64,000 nt of DNA from an uncultured Chitinophagaceae bacterium. GTDB lineage: Bacteria > Bacteroidota > Bacteroidia > Chitinophagales > Chitinophagaceae. Numbering within the stretch: the first letter of the stretch is position 1; each line of letters opens with the position of its first letter. Both the position numbers and the translations under genes were made by a program. The stretch spans positions 62,001 through 126,000 of the forward strand of contig CALMYJ010000013.1 of NCBI GenBank assembly GCA_937873715.1. The letters are read 5' to 3'. Under the pieces are notes generated by a model. It was not told the origin of the DNA and ran no database searches. It was given only the letters and a program-made list of their open reading frames with translations. This document shows positions 44,135 to 51,876 of the stretch, piece after piece.

Positions 44135-45574
44135 ATGCAAAATGATTTTGATGCTGTAGTAGTAGGCTCAGGTCCAAATGGGTTAGCAGCAGCTATTACA
44201 TTACAGCAGCAGGGGCTTTCGGTATTGCTGATTGAATCAAAAAATACAATAGGCGGTGGTTTAAGAACCCAGGAAATTACACTGCCCGGGTTTAAGCATG
44301 ATGTTTGCTCGGCCATCCATCCCCTTGCTGCCGGGTCGCCATTTTTCCGGAGTTTGCCCCTGCACCAATACGGCCTGCAATACATTAGCCCACCCATTGC
44401 AGCAGCGCATCCCTTTGATGATGGTACGGCAGCATTTTTGCACAGGGATATTGTACGTACTGCATCACAATTAGGTGTAGACGAAAAAAAGTACCTGGCA
44501 CTTATTGAGCCTTTGGTAAAAAAATGGCCCCTGATTGATAAAGATGTACTGGCGCCACTTTCTATTCCCCGGCATCCGATGTTATTAGCTGGTTTTGGTA
44601 TTCATGCTTTGAAACCTGCCAGTAGTATTGCCGCCGGTTTTTCTACCAGTAAGGCAAAAGGTTTGTGGGCAGGTATGGCGGCGCATGCAATACAACCTTT
44701 TTCCAATCTTAGTTCTGCCGCTATTGGCCTGGTATTACTCAGTGTTGCACACTTGTACAACTGGCCTATATCAAAAGGAGGCTCTCAGCAAATCGCCAAT
44801 GCCTTGCAGGCTTATTTTATTTCACTTGGTGGAAAAGTGCAAACAGGTATGCATATAGCTGCATTAGAACAATTGCCTGCATCAAAAGCGGTATTGCTGG
44901 ATGTTACGCCAGCACAGTTATTACAAATAGCGGGGTATCGCTTATCGGGTGTATACAAATGGCAGCTAAAACGGTATCGTTATGGCATGGGCGTTTTTAA
45001 AATAGACTGGGCGCTTGATGCGGCTCCACCATTTTTAGCTGAAAGCTGCCGGCAGGCTGGAACCATTCATATCGGTAATTCCTATAAAGAAATAGCGGCA
45101 TCAGAAAGTGAAACTGCAAAAGGGAAATATGTGAATAAGCCCTTTGTGCTTTTTGCACAACAATCGCTTTTTGATGATACAAGAGCGCCGGCCGGCAAAC
45201 ATACTGCCTGGGCCTATTGCCATGTGCCTAATGGCTCTGTTAGAGATATGACAGAAGCAATAGAGCAACAGGTGGAGCGTTTTGCACCAGGTTTCAGAGA
45301 CAGGATTCTGGCAAGGCACAGCTTTAATACTGAACAACTGGAGGCATACAACAATAATTATATTGGCGGGGATATTAATGGCGGTATCATTGATATCCGG
45401 CAATTATTTACCCGGCCTGCACTGCGCCGCTCACCTTACCGCACATCTTTAAAAGGACTTTATATTTGTTCATCGTCCACACCACCGGGCGGAGGTGTGC
45501 ATGGCATGTGTGGGCATCATGCAGCCTTAAGGGCACTTAAGGATATTTTTAAAATTAAACCCAGTTACATTTAA
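44135..45574 (+). CDS. FAD-dependent oxidoreductase (phytoene desaturase/CrtI-like fold)
   Basis: Protein of 479 residues read from ATG 44135 (MQNDFDAVVVGSGPNGLAAA); an earlier ATG at 44057 overlaps the previous gene and gives an unlikely extension. The FAD-binding Rossmann motif is GSGPNGLAAAITLQQQGLSVLLIE, followed by GGGLRTQEITLPGFKHDVCSA and a C-terminal FAD segment YICSSSTPPGGGVHGMCGHHAA. This is the NAD(P)/FAD amine-oxidase/phytoene-desaturase superfamily. No carotenoid genes are nearby, so a role on the imported substrate is more likely, but the reaction cannot be read from the sequence. Confidence 0.85.
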   Translation: MQNDFDAVVVGSGPNGLAAAITLQQQGLSVLLIESKNTIGGGLRTQEITLPGFKHDVCSAIHPLAAGSPFFRSLPLHQYGLQYISPPIAAAHPFDDGTAAFLHRDIVRTASQLGVDEKKYLALIEPLVKKWPLIDKDVLAPLSIPRHPMLLAGFGIHALKPASSIAAGFSTSKAKGLWAGMAAHAIQPFSNLSSAAIGLVLLSVAHLYNWPISKGGSQQIANALQAYFISLGGKVQTGMHIAALEQLPASKAVLLDVTPAQLLQIAGYRLSGVYKWQLKRYRYGMGVFKIDWALDAAPPFLAESCRQAGTIHIGNSYKEIAASESETAKGKYVNKPFVLFAQQSLFDDTRAPAGKHTAWAYCHVPNGSVRDMTEAIEQQVERFAPGFRDRILARHSFNTEQLEAYNNNYIGGDINGGIIDIRQLFTRPALRRSPYRTSLKGLYICSSSTPPGGGVHGMCGHHAALRALKDIFKIKPSYI

Positions 45575-45579
45575 TATAT

Positions 45580-45975
45580 ATGGCCTTTTCTTTTAAAATT
45601 GAAAATTTAATTCCAACTGCAGTTGGGTTGGTATTTATTTCGGAGGGGATCCAAAAATTTTTATTCGCATCAGAAGTAGGTGCAGGCCGATTTGAAAAAA
45701 TTGGTGTGCCATTCCCGGAAATTACCGGGTATGTTACCGGAGGTATTGAAATCGTTGCAGGTTTATTTCTGTTACTGCAATTTCAAAGACTTATTGCTGC
45801 ATCAATTTTACTAATTATCATGGGCGGTGCGGTTTGGTTTACTAAAATTCCCACACTTTTAACTAAAGGATTTTGGGTAACAGCCCATGAAGGTCGTACC
45901 GATTTTTTAATGATTACCGGCTTGCTCTATACGGCATACCTTAGCTATACATCTAAAAAAAAGATGGTTAATTAG
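45580..45975 (+). CDS. DoxX-family small membrane protein
   Basis: Protein of 131 residues with four membrane helices and the DoxX signature: LIPTAVGLVFISEGIQKFLF, RFEKIGVPFPEITGYVTGGIEIVAGLFLLL, IAASILLIIMGGAVWFTKIP and HEGRTDFLMITGLLYTAYL. DoxX proteins take part in redox processes and include the small subunit of thiosulfate:quinone oxidoreductase. It is the last gene of the operon, 5 bp after the FAD oxidoreductase, and the third DoxX-related gene in it. Confidence 0.9.
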   Translation: MAFSFKIENLIPTAVGLVFISEGIQKFLFASEVGAGRFEKIGVPFPEITGYVTGGIEIVAGLFLLLQFQRLIAASILLIIMGGAVWFTKIPTLLTKGFWVTAHEGRTDFLMITGLLYTAYLSYTSKKKMVN

Positions 45976-46092
45976 TTTTTTTAACCTGTTGAAGCAAATG
46001 ATCCGGTTACTTTTGTTGATCGAATCTTCAACTGGTATCGATTGCGTTTTAACCTCTTTATTCTGCGCCTTCTTTTTTTGCATATGTAAACT

Positions 46093-46107
46093 CTATAAAA
46101 ATAGTAG
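46093..46107 (+). promoter_or_regulatory. Operator-like copy E (weak)
   Basis: CTATAAA-A-ATAGTAG shares the left arm of copy C and most of the right arm of copy A. It lies 142 bp before the second leader peptide. The match is weaker than A-C, and it could be chance in AT-rich DNA. Confidence 0.35.
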
Positions 46108-46179
46108 ATTATTTATTTGTGCCTCAATGCCTTATCGGCAGTGGTTTTACAAACGCTAAAAAAAATATAAAAAACAAGT

Positions 46180-46194
46180 CTATAAATTTGGTAG
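46180..46194 (+). promoter_or_regulatory. Operator copy C overlapping a -7 element
   Basis: CTATAAA-T-TTGGTAG, with flanking AGT/ACT extending the palindrome to AGTCTA...TAGACT. TAAATTTG (46183-46190), a full TAnnTTTG element, lies inside it, so binding would block transcription of the second receptor and its leader peptide. Confidence 0.65.
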
Positions 46195-46234
46195 ACTATT
46201 TTTATTGGCTTTTATTTGCATTCAAATTTGAAAC

Positions 46235-46309
46235 ATGAACTGGCTTTTACTCCAAAATCATTATCATTCACTGTACGGTCGATGTTGCTGTTGCAACAGT
46301 ACATGCTGA
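46235..46309 (+). CDS. Poly-cysteine leader peptide 2 (24 residues)
   Basis: ATG 46235 opens a 24-codon frame beginning MNWLLLQNHYHSLYG and ending RCCCCNSTC, stopped by TGA at 46307. Four Cys codons run together (TGT TGC TGT TGC) and a fifth is the last codon. It is too small for ordinary gene finders and shares no sequence with leader 1 outside the Cys run, so the Cys run itself looks selected. It begins about 38 nt after the predicted transcription start. The Cys codons lie inside a terminator-like hairpin (next entry), the arrangement expected for ribosome-controlled attenuation. Confidence 0.7.
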   Translation: MNWLLLQNHYHSLYGRCCCCNSTC

Positions 46310-46317
46310 TTTTTTTT
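46268..46317 (+). terminator. Candidate attenuator hairpin with U8 tract
   Basis: TGTAC (46272-46276) pairs with GTACA (46299-46303), and inside it TGTTGC (46283-46288) pairs with GCAACA (46293-46298). TCA/TGA (46268-46270 / 46307-46309) may extend the stem. Eight T follow at 46310-46317. The stem overlaps the four Cys codons and the stop codon of the leader peptide. A 6-nt internal loop makes it weaker than the simple terminators elsewhere in the window. Confidence 0.5.
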
Positions 46318-46328
46318 ACACTTTTAGT

Positions 46329-46343
46329 CTACTAAAAAAGTAG
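46329..46343 (+). promoter_or_regulatory. Operator-like copy D after the leader peptide
   Basis: CTACTAA-A-AAAGTAG preceded by TAGT: the left arm is perfect, the right arm has two changes. A TATTTTTC (46348-46355) downstream could be a second -7 element 20 bp before the receptor start. The same bases can form a weak RNA stem (TCTACT/AGTAGA) ahead of a U-rich run, so the site could act in either way. Confidence 0.45.
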
Positions 46344-46375
46344 AGAATATTTTTCTAATCAACCAAATCAAATAC

Positions 46376-48958
46376 ATGAAACATTTCTTTCTTCTGACGG
46401 GGTTTTTATTGCCGTTACTGGCTGCTGCTCAAATATCTGGAAGTATTAATAATGAAAACAATCGGGGGATTCCTTATGCCAGTGTTCTTATCAAGGGAAC
46501 CCAAGTTGGTGTAACAGCCGATTCTGCCGGTAAATTTACTCTGGTTACCAGCCAAAAAGCACCATTTACAATTTTAATTTCTTCTGCAGGCTATGAACAA
46601 AAGAGTTATGTTGTAAAAAGCAATCCAACAAATGATTTATCAATTCAACTCGCCACATTATTTCAGCGTGATACCATCGTAATTACCTCACGCCGTCGTA
46701 AGGAAATATTGCAGGATGTGCCGATTCCCATTTCGGTGGTAGGTGGGGCACAAATAGATGAATCTGGTGCATTTAATGTGAACCGGGTTAAAGAATTTGT
46801 TCCTTCTTTACAGCTTTATACATCCAATCCACGTAATACTGGTGTAAATATTCGTGGCTTGGGCTCGCCATTTGGGTTAACCAATGATGGGCTTGATCCT
46901 GGCGTGGGCATTTATGTGGATGGAGTTTATTATGCACGCCCTGCCGCTGCCACTTTAGATTTTATTGATGTGGAACGTATTGAGGTGCTTAGAGGGCCAC
47001 AGGGTACTTTGTTTGGAAAGAATACTACATCTGGCGCTATTAACATCATATCCCGCAGGCCGAGTTTTACACCGGGTGGAAATTTTGAAGTGAGTTATGG
47101 TAATTTTGGTTACGTTCAAGCTAAGGCTTCTCTTACAGGTCCCCTTAGTAAGAAGCTTGCAGTTCGTGCTTCTTTCTCGGGCACACAGCGGAATGGGTTG
47201 ATTGAAAATATTGCTACCAATAAAGCAACTAACGATATCAATAACTTAGGCTTCAGGGCCCAGTTGTTGTGGAATGTATCTGATAATACTGTGGTTACTT
47301 TATCTGGTGATAATACCCGCCAGCGGCCCGATGGTTATGCCCAGGTGGTAGCTGGTGTAGCGCCCACACTACGACCAGCCTACCGCCAGTTCAATAATAT
47401 CATTGCTGATCTAAATTATCAGCTTCCAAGTTCCAATCCATTTGATCGTGTTATTGATCATGATTCACCGTGGAATTCCGGCAACGATCTTGGTGGTGCA
47501 ACTGCAAATGTGGATTCTAAAATTGGTAATGGTACCCTTACCAGCACTACTGCCTGGCGCTACTGGGACTGGCGTCCATCCAACGACAGGGATTTTACCG
47601 GCCTGCAGGCGCTGTCAAAATCGCAGAATCCGGCAACACACAAAAGCTGGTCGCAGGAGGTGCGTTATGCTGGTGATTTTTCAACAAAACTGAGTGGCGT
47701 GGTTGGTGTGTTTGTTATCGGACAGGAAGTTAAAATAGATGGTACTGAGGAATCCGGAAAAGATCAATGGCGTTTTTCACAAAGCAGTACCAGTGCTTTA
47801 TGGAGAACCCCGGGGCTGCTGGAAGGCTATGGCATTCGTACAAATGCCTCCATAAAATCACTAAGTGCTGCGGCATTTGGCAACCTCGATTTTGCCGTGA
47901 GTGAAAAGTTTCACATTCTGCCCGGCTTGCGCTACAATCTTGATACCAAAGATGTTAATTATAGGCGTGTAGCTACAGGTGGTTTGGATACAGCAACTTA
48001 CAATGGATCAACTGCTGAGAAAATAGCGCTTCAAGGCATAAAAAATGGGGTTTATTCCAGCCAGTCTTATGACGCAGAGGCAAATGAAAAAAACTTTACC
48101 TACCAACTTACGGTATCTTATCAGCCAACTAAACGAATTAATGCATTTGCAACATATTCTACCAGCTTTAAACCCGTTGGTGTGAATGTGGCAGGGTTGC
48201 CTACCAGAAACGGTGCAGCAGATACTTCACTTGCTGTAATTAGGCCAGAATATACCAGGCATTATGAACTTGGTGTAAAAACAACCCTTTTGGATGATCT
48301 AATTTTAAACCTCACCTATCATAATTCTGATATAGAGGATTATCAGACTAATGTGCAGGCCGCCGAACTGGGCGTAAACCGTGGATATATTGCCAATGCA
48401 GATAAGGTTAAGGTAAATGGTCTTGAATTTGATGGTAGTTATAAGGCTAGTACTCATTTTTATTTTTATGGTGCTGCTGCTTATACCAATGCAAAATATG
48501 TGAAATTTACTAATGCGCCGCTTCCATTAGAAGAAACGGGTAAAACGGAGAACGGTGTACAGGTAGCCTTTAAAGACGTTTCCGGCGGCCCACTCCCGGG
48601 TGTTTCTAAATGGTCTGCTTCGCTTGGCGGTGAATTTACCACGCCTGCTGCATTTTTGGGTAAGGCGGGCAAGTTTTTTCTGGCAGCAGATGGATTCTAT
48701 CGTTCATCCTTCTCTTCCAGTGCTTCTCCTTCAGCTTACTTGAATGTTGACGGTTATTTCCTGCTGAATGGAAGGGTAGGCTTCAAATCTAATAATGGTC
48801 TTTCAGCCTTTATTTGGGGGCGCAATTTGTTGGATAAAAATTATTTCGAACAATTGCTTCCTGCCGGTGGTAATGCAGGGCATTATGCAGGTGTACTTGG
48901 CGATCAGCGAACTTATGGTGTAACACTGCGCTATAATTTTGCCGGTTTAAAATTATAA
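46376..48958 (+). CDS. TonB-dependent outer membrane receptor
   Basis: Receptor of 860 residues. It has a signal peptide (ends LLAAAQ), a carboxypeptidase-like repeat (ISGSINNENNRGIPYASVLIKGT), a plug domain (RRKEILQDVPIPISVVGGAQ, VNIRGLGSP, IEVLRGPQGTLFGKNTTSGAINIISRRP) and a barrel ending YGVTLRYNFAGLKL. The plug signature is of the classical siderophore/small-molecule type rather than SusC, and no SusD follows. Its leader carries operator copies and a poly-Cys peptide like the SusC operon, so it is probably co-regulated and imports another sulfur-related ligand. Confidence 0.93.
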   Translation: MKHFFLLTGFLLPLLAAAQISGSINNENNRGIPYASVLIKGTQVGVTADSAGKFTLVTSQKAPFTILISSAGYEQKSYVVKSNPTNDLSIQLATLFQRDTIVITSRRRKEILQDVPIPISVVGGAQIDESGAFNVNRVKEFVPSLQLYTSNPRNTGVNIRGLGSPFGLTNDGLDPGVGIYVDGVYYARPAAATLDFIDVERIEVLRGPQGTLFGKNTTSGAINIISRRPSFTPGGNFEVSYGNFGYVQAKASLTGPLSKKLAVRASFSGTQRNGLIENIATNKATNDINNLGFRAQLLWNVSDNTVVTLSGDNTRQRPDGYAQVVAGVAPTLRPAYRQFNNIIADLNYQLPSSNPFDRVIDHDSPWNSGNDLGGATANVDSKIGNGTLTSTTAWRYWDWRPSNDRDFTGLQALSKSQNPATHKSWSQEVRYAGDFSTKLSGVVGVFVIGQEVKIDGTEESGKDQWRFSQSSTSALWRTPGLLEGYGIRTNASIKSLSAAAFGNLDFAVSEKFHILPGLRYNLDTKDVNYRRVATGGLDTATYNGSTAEKIALQGIKNGVYSSQSYDAEANEKNFTYQLTVSYQPTKRINAFATYSTSFKPVGVNVAGLPTRNGAADTSLAVIRPEYTRHYELGVKTTLLDDLILNLTYHNSDIEDYQTNVQAAELGVNRGYIANADKVKVNGLEFDGSYKASTHFYFYGAAAYTNAKYVKFTNAPLPLEETGKTENGVQVAFKDVSGGPLPGVSKWSASLGGEFTTPAAFLGKAGKFFLAADGFYRSSFSSSASPSAYLNVDGYFLLNGRVGFKSNNGLSAFIWGRNLLDKNYFEQLLPAGGNAGHYAGVLGDQRTYGVTLRYNFAGLKL

Positions 48959-49124
48959 CAAACGGGTTAGGCTTACATGAGTTATGGTGAGCTGGCTGCA
49001 TTTGAAACCCGTAAAAACAAATGCTGCATTATTGTAGCAGTTGTTGCACTGGAAAGTTTTTTATTTGGTTAAGCATAGCATAATAGTCCTCCTGTGCGGA
49101 GGCAATTGTCAGGTTCACCTTTTC

Positions 49125-49154
49125 GGCAGCCCTGTTCCCAGGGCTGCCCTTTTA
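49125..49154 (+). terminator. Intrinsic terminator upstream of tRNA-Cys
   Basis: Perfect 9-bp stem GGCAGCCCT / AGGGCTGCC with loop GTTCCC, then CTTTT. It ends 5 bp before the tRNA and probably closes the receptor transcript. A smaller CCTCC/GGAGG stem lies at 49088-49102. Confidence 0.85.
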
Positions 49155-49158
49155 AAAT

Positions 49159-49229
49159 GCCACGTGGCCGAGTGGTTAGGTCAAAGTCTGCAAAACTTTT
49201 TACGATGGTTCGAATCCATCCGTGGCGTC
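49159..49229 (+). tRNA. tRNA-Cys (anticodon GCA)
   Basis: Cloverleaf read by eye: acceptor TGCCACG / CGTGGCG (first pair U-G), D arm GCC...GGT with loop GAGTGGTTA, anticodon stem AAAGT / ACTTT with loop CTGCAAA (anticodon GCA at its centre), T arm GATGG / CCATC with loop TTCGAAT, and discriminator U73, a known identity element of tRNA-Cys. CCA is not encoded. It sits 200 bp after the receptor whose leader has the poly-Cys peptide. Confidence 0.93.
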
Positions 49230-49267
49230 AGCAGGTTGTGTTTGTATCTTCAATAACTGCATAGCTG

Positions 49268-49275
49268 TATTTTTG
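49268..49275 (+). promoter_or_regulatory. -7 element of the DUF2490 pair
   Basis: TATTTTTG, a full match to TAnnTTTG, 10 bp before the first DUF2490 gene. TTTG at 49241-49244 is 23 nt away, slightly longer than usual. Confidence 0.5.
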
Positions 49276-49285
49276 CAGCTAATTC

Positions 49286-50020
49286 ATGAAAAATAGTTTT
49301 TACCTAAACCGGCTATACCTGTTTGCGTTTATTGTTACGTTGTTTTTACAATCCCTGCAGGCACAGCAAAGCAGTACACATACCCGTATGCTTTGGTTTA
49401 ATTATAATCATTCAATAAGTTTTATCAGCCGTTGGAGCATACTTAATGATGTGCAAATACGCTCAAGGGGCTGGGCAACACAGTGGGCACAGTTTGCCCT
49501 TCGTACCGAAGGTTACTATCGCTTAAATAGGAAGGTAGCTGTAGGTGCAGGCTTTTCGTGGTTTAGTACAGTGCGGTATGTAGATGAGGAGATGGTGCTG
49601 CCCAATGAGTGGCGCCCTTTTGAAGAAGTGTTGCTGGAATTGCATGGTAAAAAGTTGGGGGTGATACAGCGCCTGCGTTTGGAACAAAGATTTTTGCAAA
49701 AAACCAGTGGCACCAGCAAACTCAATGCGTATGAACACAGGGAGCGCCTGCGTTACCGGCTGGAAGGTATTTTGCCGGTTTTTCTTAATGGTATAGACGT
49801 ACATGTTGGTAATGAAGTAATGGCAAACATCAATTACATTAGCGATAACCGTTTTTTTGATCAGAACCGCAGCTTTGTAATTGTAAATTGCAGGCTGTCG
49901 GCAAATACCCAGTTTCAATTTCAGTATATTAAAATATTTCAGTGGTTTGGCGCTGCCAGGCTAATGGATAACCAGGATGTGTTGCGTTTTGGCATACAGC
50001 AGCAGTTGTATGCTCATTAA
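49286..50020 (+). CDS. DUF2490 outer membrane protein 1
   Basis: Protein of 244 residues with a signal peptide (ends SLQAQ) and an alternating hydrophobic pattern typical of a small beta-barrel. DUF2490 features are MLWFNYNHSISFISRWSILNDVQIR, AVGAGFSWF, RLRLEQRFLQK, LRYRLEG and NRFFDQNRSFV. The family is common in Bacteroidota and has no known function. A paralogue follows after 29 bp, so the two are probably one operon. Confidence 0.88.
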   Translation: MKNSFYLNRLYLFAFIVTLFLQSLQAQQSSTHTRMLWFNYNHSISFISRWSILNDVQIRSRGWATQWAQFALRTEGYYRLNRKVAVGAGFSWFSTVRYVDEEMVLPNEWRPFEEVLLELHGKKLGVIQRLRLEQRFLQKTSGTSKLNAYEHRERLRYRLEGILPVFLNGIDVHVGNEVMANINYISDNRFFDQNRSFVIVNCRLSANTQFQFQYIKIFQWFGAARLMDNQDVLRFGIQQQLYAH

Positions 50021-50049
50021 ATGCAGCAGGTATAATTTGTAATTTTTTT

Positions 50050-50796
50050 ATGCATCGGAAATTTATCATAACAGTAATGCTTTTATTTAGCCTGTACACA
50101 AAGGCGCAGCAGGTAAAGCAAACCGAAACCATCAGCCGTAGCTGGATAGGGTATTTTAATCAAACCAGGTTTAGCAACAAGTGGGGGATATGGGCCGAGG
50201 CACAACTGCGTACCAAGGAAGATTTTGTAGAGGGGTTATCGCAGGGACTTGTAAGGGCAGGGCTTACCTATTATATCAGCGATGCGGCAAAGCTTACGGC
50301 AGGCTATGCGTATGTAAACGATTTTCCGGCAAGCGGGCATCGCAATATTTCGGTACCGGAGCACAGGCCCTGGCAGCAGTTGCAATGGCATACTAAATAT
50401 GGCCATAAGCGCATGATGCAATGGTTCAGGCTGGAACAACGGTTTAAACGAAGGGTAAAAAACGACGATGAACTATCCGAAGATTATGTTTTTACCTGGC
50501 GTGCCCGTTATAATTTTTGGTACGATATTCCCTTAAGCAAAAAAGGTATAGTTGCCAATAGCTGGTCGGTAATACTAAATGATGAAGTACATATTAATTT
50601 CGGTAAAAATATTGTACACAATTATTTTGATCAGAACCGGCTGTTTGTAGGGTTTAAATACCAGTTTACCGAAAATACAAACCTTCAGTTTGGATATATG
50701 TATCTTTTTCAGCAGTTATCTGTACCCAATAGTTACAGGAACACGAATACAGTAAGGGCTTATTTCTTTCAAAATATTGATGCAAGGCGTAAATAG
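50050..50796 (+). CDS. DUF2490 outer membrane protein 2
   Basis: Paralogue of the preceding gene, 248 residues, signal peptide MHRKFIITVMLLFSLYTKAQ. Shared positions include the tryptophan-rich start (SRSWIGYFNQTRFSNKWGIWAEAQLR), WFRLEQRFKRR, FTWRARYNFWYDIPL and NYFDQNRLFVGFKYQF. The order of barrel strands looks the same. Function unknown; a tandem duplication is the simplest origin. Confidence 0.88.
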   Translation: MHRKFIITVMLLFSLYTKAQQVKQTETISRSWIGYFNQTRFSNKWGIWAEAQLRTKEDFVEGLSQGLVRAGLTYYISDAAKLTAGYAYVNDFPASGHRNISVPEHRPWQQLQWHTKYGHKRMMQWFRLEQRFKRRVKNDDELSEDYVFTWRARYNFWYDIPLSKKGIVANSWSVILNDEVHINFGKNIVHNYFDQNRLFVGFKYQFTENTNLQFGYMYLFQQLSVPNSYRNTNTVRAYFFQNIDARRK

Positions 50797-50828
50797 GGCA
50801 GTTCTTCCGCTGTATCAACTCATAGTTT

Positions 50829-50836
50829 TACTTTTG
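50829..50836 (+). promoter_or_regulatory. -7 element of the cyclophilin gene
   Basis: TACTTTTG, a full TAnnTTTG match, 10 bp before the ATG at 50847. The transcript would be nearly leaderless. Confidence 0.55.
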
Positions 50837-50846
50837 CAAAAAAAAA

Positions 50847-51299
50847 ATGAGTGATATTACTTTAACAAGAGGAACATTTTTTACCAGTAAAGGCGAAATG
50901 CATTTTGAATTGTACGATGATGCAACACCTATAGCCGTAAATAATTTTAAAAAACTTGTGGCAGATGGTTTTTACAATGGGCTAAGTTTTCATAGGGTAA
51001 TTCCGGGTTTTATGATACAGGGTGGATGCCCCAATGGTATCGGCAATGGTGGTCCGGGTTATACCATAGCTTGCGAAACCAATGCGCCAAAACAGCGGCA
51101 CGACAGGGGTGTAATATCAATGGCACATCGTGGCCCCAACACCGGTGGCTCACAATTTTTTATCTGTCATAACCGCAGTAATACCAAGCACCTCGATGGC
51201 GTACATACAGCATTTGGCATACTTACCGATGCAGATAGCATGGATGTGCTGGATGTAATTTGTGCCGGTGATATAATTGAAAAAATTGTGTTACTGTAG
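50847..51299 (+). CDS. Cyclophilin-type peptidyl-prolyl cis-trans isomerase
   Basis: Short cytoplasmic cyclophilin of 150 residues with no signal peptide. The active-site motifs are LSFHRVIPGFMIQGGCP (catalytic Arg), SMAHRGPNTGGSQFFICH and KHLDGVHTAFGIL. It speeds proline isomerisation during folding. It is close in size to E. coli PpiB. Confidence 0.95.
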   Translation: MSDITLTRGTFFTSKGEMHFELYDDATPIAVNNFKKLVADGFYNGLSFHRVIPGFMIQGGCPNGIGNGGPGYTIACETNAPKQRHDRGVISMAHRGPNTGGSQFFICHNRSNTKHLDGVHTAFGILTDADSMDVLDVICAGDIIEKIVLL

Positions 51300-51385
51300 G
51301 CATCAGGTTACACTTTAATAAAGCAGAAAAATGATTGCGATTTCAGTAGCCGTAAAATAAAAAAGCTGGTTAGGGATATATACCT

Positions 51386-51393
51386 TATATTTG
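51386..51393 (+). promoter_or_regulatory. -7 element of the RRM gene
   Basis: TATATTTG, a full match. It leaves a leader of roughly 120 nt before the ATG at 51523, long for this window; cold-inducible RNA-binding genes often have such leaders, but no fold is evident by eye. Confidence 0.5.
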
Positions 51394-51522
51394 CACCGTT
51401 AATTTGAGTTTATCGCAATTTACAGTCGAATGATTTTATCCGCTGCTATTATACCTGCTGCTTTATAGTCTTCCTTTCTTTGCTTTTATCTCAAGATTTA
51501 TAATTTACAATTTTTTTTAAGC

Positions 51523-51807
51523 ATGAACATTTATGTTTCAAATTTAAGCTTCAATGTACAAGATGAAGACTTAAAAGGTTTTTTTGAAGAGTATGGCGAA
51601 GTAACTTCTGCCAGGGTAATTACAGACAAATTTACACAACGCAGCAAAGGCTTTGGCTTTGTAGAAATGTCTGATGATGCAGCAGCTAACAAAGCAATTG
51701 CAGAACTGAATGGTTCTGTAGCTGATGGCCGTACCATGAGGGTAGCCGAAGCAAGGCCAAAAGAAGAAAGACCAGCCAAAAGGCAATCTTTCTCTAAAAG
51801 CTGGTAA
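51523..51807 (+). CDS. RRM-domain RNA-binding protein
   Basis: Small single-RRM protein of 94 residues. RNP2 is IYVSNLSF (3-10) and RNP1 is KGFGFVEM (42-49). A basic tail (RPKEERPAKRQSFSKSW) follows the fold. Such proteins in Bacteroidota and cyanobacteria bind single-stranded RNA and take on post-transcriptional roles, often in the cold. A strong terminator closes the unit. Confidence 0.95.
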   Translation: MNIYVSNLSFNVQDEDLKGFFEEYGEVTSARVITDKFTQRSKGFGFVEMSDDAAANKAIAELNGSVADGRTMRVAEARPKEERPAKRQSFSKSW

Positions 51808-51820
51808 TCACCGATATTGA

Positions 51821-51849
51821 AACTGCCCGGTCATTAACCGGGCAGTTTT
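51821..51849 (+). terminator. Intrinsic terminator of the RRM gene
   Basis: Perfect 10-bp stem AACTGCCCGG / CCGGGCAGTT with loop TCATTAA, then TT. Confidence 0.85.
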
Positions 51850-51876
51850 CATTTTATACTGTTTAAATTTTTTAAG

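Noticed and set aside
49041..49256. A 71-codon plus-strand frame across the terminator and tRNA-Cys
   Set aside because: It overlaps a clear terminator and a tRNA gene and so is not coding.
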